Shown here in pieces: positions 58,363-64,000 of a stretch of DNA of 64,000 bases. The notes under the pieces were generated by a model that worked only from the letters and a program-made list of their open reading frames with translations, was not told the DNA's origin and ran no database searches. A program made the translations under genes and the position numbers. How positions within the stretch are numbered: the stretch's first letter is position 1; each line of letters starts with the position of its first letter. This stretch comes from Stereum hirsutum FP-91666 SS1 (lineage: Eukaryota; Basidiomycota; Agaricomycetes; Russulales; Stereaceae): NCBI RefSeq assembly GCF_000264905.1, contig NW_006763131.1:3056708-3120707 (forward strand), given 5' to 3'.

Positions 58363-60103
58363 TTATTTGACGCTGAAATCGCAGACTTTAAAGCAGACAA
58401 TGCACTCACTCATCTGCTCACGACGATATTCTCTCAGATGTTTCGTCCTATCCGGACCCACTATCTTCCCCCAGCCCGCAAGGGGAACGACGATGGCAGT
58501 GAGGTTATCGGGGCTTCCCATATCTTCGGCGAAAGAGATGATGCTCTGAGCGGCTCGTTTGGGGTCTGGACAATTACGAGCGAGGTCGACTATTTCTTGA
58601 TCAGAGGCATGGGCTGAGATGCCGTCGGATACGCAAACCATGTATGCCCAATCTTCGCCTGTATCATCTAATTTGAGCTTATGGAGCATTGGGGAGAAAA
58701 ATGAATGGTAACACCTGTCAGGAGCTTGGTGCGGACTTCGGGCTCTGGGGTGACCCCGAATGGTTTCCATTTGAGATCACCAAGGCTGAGAGAGGCTACG
58801 TTGAGCCTTGCTGGTTAGCGACAGAGAACAATCGCGCCCACCTTCTAGTATTCTCCAGAGCTCCCATCCATCTGAAGTTTTATCCATTGAGAACCAAGCT
58901 AGGAAGTCTGAACCTTACGATGCGTACCGAGTATCACCAAAGGAATCCTGCACACGCGCTCAACACTAAACAACTGAAGAGATACGGCACAAAGGACCTA
59001 CAGTGATCAAAGCGGTGGCCATCATACGTCGCAGACGACTCGATTCGATGTGGGTCTCTGCATGATGACGCTCGGTCATAGGAAGAACTCTGCCACGATC
59101 CGTCGAGCACAGCAGAATCCGGGTATCCCTAGAAGTCAGAGATCAGTGATGCCCGCGTCATTGAGGGTGACTATCTCAGAAGACAAACCCAACATGAGCC
59201 ACAGTCAATGCGAGCTTCTGTGAGGAGAAGAATGGTGTTGCGGGAGCATCGAGAGAATGAAGAATGGCGACTGAAGCCGTAGAACCACAGGTCTTCGCTA
59301 TCGGTTCTCCAGAGAGATTCCGGTCAACCTTAGGGGTTTGTTGCTTCAATGATGCGTTAGATGACCAAGATGCTGGATAGACGCACCTCAAAGAAAGCGA
59401 GTGTAGCGCGTGCGTTCAAATCCATCTCTTCTGGACAGTTTGGATCCTTCACCCAGGGAGCTAACGGCCCACCCTGAAATCGCTTGAAATATCCACCAAT
59501 CTCCTTAATCCAAGCGTACGTTTCCGGGATCTGGTGTTTATTCACGGACTCAAACAAACCGTGAAACTCTTGTCGCAGGTATTGTGAGACCGTGGAACCG
59601 CCATGCCTACACACTCCATGGGTACGAAATACATAGGTGTGACAGATTCGTGAGAAAGCACGCACCCGTCGTATATTCCTACGAAAACAACCTGACTCGA
59701 GTACGGTTCGCCCACGCTCTCGGGATTCCAGTCGATCCCGTGGTGTCTCTTGACGCTGAGACGTAGTTCTTCCGGGTTCAGCGACAAGGCCGCAAAAGAA
59801 TGAAAGTCTTCTTGGTAACTTATATAGCTCCCCAAAGTCAAGTTATGCCCGTGTGGGACCTGAGGGCAGACGCTTACGCTCTCTCACCGCGGGAGACGGC
59901 AGTCCCTATGATTTTGGAGAATAGCGGGACCCTGACGGGGCCCCCTAAGAAGAATCCCCTTATATGAACGTCACATTCTCTCGGGTACAGGAATGGCACG
60001 TACCTGGGGTAGCATAACGGACATAGTCGTGATAGGCCCGGGCATGAAGTGAAGGTGGGGTATGTCGGAAAGTGGCAGGGAGAGATAAGAGTCGAAGAGC
60101 CAT
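58363..60103 (-). CDS. Mitochondrial PP2C protein phosphatase (Ptc6-like)
   Basis: This is a metal-dependent Ser/Thr phosphatase. The start is the ATG at 60103, directly preceded by an in-frame TGA. It gives MALRLLSLPATFRHTPPSLH and ARAYHDYVRYATP, a basic, acid-free leader typical of mitochondrial import. Splicing to GGPVRVPLFSKIIGTAVSRG and then YISYQEDFHSFAALSL gives the first metal-site block. Next come VVFVGIYDG/HGGSTVSQYL (metal site), GGPLAPWVKD, TCGSTASVAILHSL, LALTVAHVG/DTRILLCSTD, WAYMVCVSDGISAHASDQEI and GSPDNLTAIVVPLAGWGK; all four metal-binding Asp positions are present. It ends VCDFSVK at 58363. Some middle splice sites are unresolved. It is divergent from VPS20, with 317 bp between start codons. 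Confidence 0.85.
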
Positions 60104-60420
60104 TCACGGGAGTATCGCCCTCGACGTCTGCGTCGGCATCGCCTGCAGGTTGCGAGAAAGCGGCTAGGGACAGCGTCAACGACGCCGGGCGAAATAATTG
60201 TGGACAAGTCTTGGATGCGGTGTGCATCGTTCTGCCTGTTCGGGATGTTCAGGAGGCAGGTGTGGCGCTGGGTGGCGAGAGCGCGGGCGGGCCTCGGCGG
60301 GCCGACGGCGGCAAAGCTCCTTGTTCTCTCGCCACACATTGCACGACCGTCTCCACTGCCGTTGCTGTCGAGCTCAGACAGCGTCTCATGCTCGTCTGTC
60401 GGCATTTATCATAACACAGG
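60104..60420. promoter_or_regulatory. Divergent promoter of the PP2C gene and VPS20
   Basis: This 317-base GC-rich segment separates two start codons on opposite strands and must hold both promoters. Open frames cross it on both strands but belong to neither gene. I see no clear TATA box. Confidence 0.5.
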
Positions 60421-61406
60421 ATGGGTGGAAATCAGTCAGTGCCGAAGATCACCGCACAGGACAAGGCAATCTTGGAGTGCGTCTCTCGACCCCCATGAGG
60501 CGTATGCATCCGACTCTCAACTGCCTCACTTTAGCTTGAAGCTACAGCGTGATAAGCTGAGGCAGTATCAGAAGAAAGTATGTCTCACCTTACAGACGAC
60601 TATCATTTTCTCCCTGATATCTGGCTCTCTTTCATAGCTCCAGGCCGTCCTTGATCGCGAGCAGGAGATAGCCAAGCAGCACTTGGCCAAAGGCCAGAAA
60701 GATCGTGCGCTTGTGGCCCTGAGGAGACGAAAGTATCAAGAGACATTACTAGTGAAGACGGATGGTCAGCTAGAGAATTTGGAGCAACTAGTATGTGTGT
60801 TCATTGCCTTGGGCCACGGCGGAATTAACTGGTTGTGTATTCGGCGCTAGGTCTCTACTATCGAGTTCTCGCTCGTCGAGGTTTCAGTACTACATGGGTT
60901 GAAGCAAGGGAATGAAGTCTTGAAAGAGATTCACAAAGAAATGAATCTAGACAGCGTCGAGAAACTCATGGAGGAGACGGCAGAGGCTCGCGCATATCAA
61001 CAGGTATACCAGATACCCATCCCATACGCCGAATTAACTGCTCATAATTCTGGACTTTGCACAGGAAATCGGTGACATGCTGGCCAATAATCTCTCCCTG
61101 GACGAAGAGGATGCAGTGCAGGAGGAACTGAAGGCACTACAGGAACAGGCGGTATGATCCCAGTCTCGTCTCCATCGTGGGGCACGATACTGACAGCTTG
61201 TTGATAGATGCTGGAGGAGGCACACAAGACAGTTTCTGGCCTTCCTTCCGCTCCAGTAACTCAACCTATGCCAGCCGATCGCGAAGGTGTGTACAGTCTT
61301 CTTCGCTTCCTTGTACCCCCATTGAGACCTTGCTGTACCAGACGTACTGGTGGCGCCTGAACCAGAACCTGAGCGTGAGCGAGAACGAGTGCCAGTAGCG
61401 GCGTGA
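60421..61406 (+). CDS. VPS20: ESCRT-III subunit Vps20 (CHMP6 homologue)
   Basis: Vps20 nucleates ESCRT-III filaments on endosomes after binding ESCRT-II. The ATG at 60421 gives MGGNQSVPKITAQDKAIL, with Gly2 and small residues that fit an N-myristoylation site as in the yeast protein. Exon 2 completes DLKLQRDKLRQYQKK. Later exons read LQAVLDREQEIAKQHLAKGQ, DRALVALRRRKYQETLLVKT, DGQLENLEQLVSTIEFSLVE, VLHGLKQGNEVLKEIHKEMN, VEKLMEETAEARAYQQEIGD and LSLDEEDAVQEELKALQEQA. The last exon gives an acidic/basic tail (PEPEPERERERVPVAA) and TGA at 61404-61406. The length of about 220 residues, basic N-half and acidic C-half fit the family. It shares the vacuolar-sorting theme with VPS18 50 kb away. Confidence 0.93.
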
Positions 61407-61609
61407 GTGCTAGAGCTTTGTATACACGTACGTAGACTTGAGACTGGACATGGTTATTTATTTCATCTATGTATATTAATCACTTTCATCACGCTGAACT
61501 ATTACACCTGTTCGCGTTACTTCAGAGCGACACGACACTTCATTGACAGCATCCCGTGAGATCGTCAACAAGCAGTCCATTACGATGGTGATACATACAC
61601 AAGCAAGAA

Positions 61610-63623
61610 CTAGAAATTCGAGAAATCTCCAAAGCCCAGCTTACGCTTCTTGCTGTCTTCCGACTGAGCCCCAGCAACAGCGGAAGCCGGCCGCTTCAGG
61701 CTAAGATACTTTCCGACGCCACCACCACTACCTGTGGTGTCGGACGTCTCTAGTCCAACCTTGAGCCCGAACCAGTTGACGTCGTCTCCTTCCTTCTTCT
61801 CCTCTACTTTCGGAGTCGGATTCTGTTCTGCTTCTGCTCGCTTGGCCAACTTTTTGGCCAACCGTTTCTTGTAGTCCTCGAAAGGGTCCTGGTAACTGTT
61901 GCAAAAGAGCAGAAGCGCATACACTGAGTTCATGGATGAGGTGGAAGAAGCGAGCAAAGGACGTACATGATCACTTCGGTTATCCGGACTTCTTTCAGAG
62001 GCCGCTCAGTTCCAGCCTTCAACGTTAGTTTCTCCAGTGCGTTCAGAACATCGTCGCCACCGACTAACTTTCCGAATACCGTATGCTTGTTGTCCAAGTG
62101 TGGTGTAGCTCGGAAAGTAAGATAGAACTGAGAACTGGGTGCTCGCTTTCAGCATTGAAACGACATGCGATTGTGGCGGAACTACTGACCCGTTCGTGCT
62201 AGCACCCTTGTTGGCCATCGCTAGCGTGCCCCGGCTGTCATGCTTCGCAGCTCCCTTGAGGTCATATTCATCACGGAAAGGAGTCCCCCAGTATGATTGT
62301 CCTCCAGAGCCAGTGCCTGCTGGATCGCCTGTTTGAATCTGGACAGAGCAATGAGCATGAGGTAGGGTGAGCAATGAGATGGCAACTTACCATGAATCCG
62401 GGGACTAGGCGGTGAAATAGGCAATTATTATATTTTCCCTCTCGTGCAAGCATGAGGAAGTTGTAGCATGTTTTTGGGGCCTTATACGGGTGTCAATTGT
62501 TGCTGTCAGGATGAGGTGATGATAGAAACGTACTTTCTCGCAGAAAAGTTCCAGGTTCAGACTCCCTCCAAGACTAGTGACGACGCGAACGTACGCTCGA
62601 CGTTTGCCTATATCCTTCTCTTTCCCCTTTCCCTTTGCAGGCTTTGAGACATCGTCAAACATGAGTTCCTCTTCGTCCCATACGAGTTTGGCAGCTTGTG
62701 CATTTGGGTCTACCGAAGTAGACGTGAATGAAGCGCCCTGTTGCCCAGATGAGTAAGGAGAGATGTTCCCTGTAAAATAACTTGTATGAGTGGAATGAAG
62801 TAAGAGAGGCACAAGAGGAAGTGCGGACAAGGTACAGCCTCTTTCTGAACAGCTGCAACTGGGCCAGCTTTCGCCACAGCAGTCTTTTCCTTGTCAGTCT
62901 TCGAAGTTGAGGCCGCCTTGGCGTTGGAAACTGAGACCGTTGGCATTCCATGAGGGTTCTGAAGCGTGATGACATCCTCTCTATGCACATTCGCCCATGT
63001 TAGAACTATGCCGCAGAGATCAGAACGAGGATGAGGTCGACGCACTTTTTGAAACGCACGTCATTCACTAGGTCTTTCCCTCCCTTGATACTTTCCGCGA
63101 GGAAGACATTGCCAGTGGATGCGATAGCCACTATGTGCGAGTGTTCGCTGAAAGGTTTGAAGGTTATGGGGTCGTGGTATTCACCGGAGGCTTTGCGGGA
63201 GTAGTGGAGGGTTATGAGGTCAGAGGGTTTCAGAGGCTCCTTTGTGACGGGATTCGTGTTATCGTGTTGTCTAGGAGGTTATCAGTCCAAAGGTTCGAGG
63301 TATGGAGGGCAAGTTGTACGCACTTTAGCCATGGAATGATGTTCGTCAGTTCAAACACGTTGCCTGTTCCATCATCATTTCTGGCGCATACTGGGTGGTT
63401 GAATGGCTGGAAGGAAAGTGAACAACAGTCGAAAGGTGTCAGTGCTCCGCGACTGGGGCCTTCCTGCTTCCTGTCGTATACTCCGTTAGAACACAGGCAG
63501 AAAGTGAAGAAGAGTGAACCCCACGAACGCTCTGAATCCTCCAGAGGAAGCAGTATGTTGCCCAAACATCCCTGAGTGCTCTGCATGAGTGACATAGAGC
63601 TTGTTGGAGTTTCCGTGGCCCAT
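61610..63623 (-). CDS. U-box cyclophilin, PPIL2/Cyp8 homologue
   Basis: This nuclear protein combines an N-terminal U-box (ubiquitin ligase) with a C-terminal cyclophilin domain and associates with the spliceosome. The ATG at 63623 gives [20 protein letters not shown], the family opening. The U-box region holds [57 protein letters not shown] and [21 protein letters not shown] linker ([20 protein letters not shown]) leads to the cyclophilin: [79 protein letters not shown] and [20 protein letters not shown]. The tail ([32 protein letters not shown]) is basic and likely nuclear-targeted. It stops at 61610-61612. The residue matching Trp121 of cyclophilin A is His. Confidence 0.93.
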
Positions 63624-63905
63624 TGCCTATGCCGTGTATATGAAGGTTTGAAACAGCAGTGTGGGTCGTGGTAAGTTATGTGTTGAGTTGAGTGGTGGCG
63701 CAGAGGCAAGAGTTGAAGCGCCGCCGGTCCAGACGTTGCTCTTCTCCAACCAGTCGAGTATTTATTCATCTTTTCCGTCGGTTTTGCTCGCAGAGTACGT
63801 CTAAGACTCTTAGAGGTCTGTACACTGCCCACGCTGTAATCTTCCTTCAAATCGTCTCTATCATATTCTAAAAGTCTGGATTCCTCTTAGGCAAATTCCC
63901 CTCGC

Positions 63906-64000
63906 ATGCTCACTCGTTATGCCATACCTGCTTCCCCCACAGGCCTACTTTTCGATTTCCTCGCACCAAATGCTGTTCTTCGAAGGCCCATCAGCTATCA
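63906..64000 (+). CDS. Possible 5' end of a further gene, cut by the window edge
   Basis: From the ATG at 63906 an open frame runs to the window end, reading MLTRYAIPASPTGLLFDFLA and then PNAVLRRPISY. It is hydrophobic, with Arg but few acidic residues, which could be a mitochondrial leader. Its position divergent from the PPIL2-type gene (283 bp between start codons) is consistent with a real start, but 31 codons are too few to identify it. Confidence 0.35.
   Translation, partial: MLTRYAIPASPTGLLFDFLAPNAVLRRPISY

Noticed and set aside
59857..59882. Apparent 18-bp intron in the PP2C gene (GTAAGC...CTCAG)
   Set aside because: Too short for a spliceosomal intron. A 50-bp intron with the same donor and an acceptor at GGGGAG gives the better-matching GERA/YISYQEDFHSF.
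60049..60637. Several open frames of 113-145 codons across the PP2C/VPS20 promoter
   Set aside because: They overlap each other in different frames in GC-rich DNA, and conserved VPS20 exons are read in another frame.

Overview
This window is nuclear DNA from a filamentous basidiomycete, most likely an agaricomycete. Genes are dense on both strands and broken by many short GT-AG introns of roughly 50-65 bp, several exons are under 25 nt, and two membrane P450s resemble the CYP63 family of wood-decay fungi. I read 24 protein-coding genes, two of them cut by the window edges. I saw no tRNA, rRNA, transposon, CRISPR array or viral insertion. Most genes are conserved housekeeping genes. Exon joins I worked out by eye are stated; the others are approximate.

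Layout from left to right. 1-10 kb: the tail of an unknown gene, a possible Mediator-type subunit, REV3 (DNA polymerase zeta catalytic subunit) and a glucose-6-phosphate 1-epimerase. 10-24 kb: VPS18 (endosome-vacuole tethering), a CGR1-type rRNA-processing protein, a large Ser/Pro-rich protein of unknown function, a SEC39 (Dsl1 complex) homologue, and NIP7 (60S biogenesis). 24-30 kb: two tandem P450 paralogues. 31-38 kb: NRDE2 and a Byr4/BFA1-like mitotic-exit regulator. 38-46 kb: urease accessory UreD, an aldehyde dehydrogenase and an allantoate/nicotinate-type MFS permease, all on the + strand, with tandem GATA motifs before the last two. 46-51 kb: a mitochondrial m-AAA protease and a WRAP73-type WD40 protein. 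51-58 kb: a DHA1-type MFS exporter and a gamma-glutamyltransferase-like Ntn hydrolase. 58-64 kb: a mitochondrial PP2C phosphatase, VPS20 (ESCRT-III), a PPIL2-type U-box cyclophilin, and the start of one more gene.

Functional themes: endosomal trafficking (VPS18, VPS20), ER retrieval (SEC39), ribosome assembly (CGR1, NIP7), RNA metabolism (NRDE2, PPIL2), mitochondrial maintenance (m-AAA, PP2C), and a possible nitrogen/ureide-use neighbourhood (UreD, ALDH, permease). The most unusual signals are micro-exons that carry conserved motifs in the transporters and P450s, and compact palindromic or tandem motifs in several promoters. I did not find a convincing new biological system.
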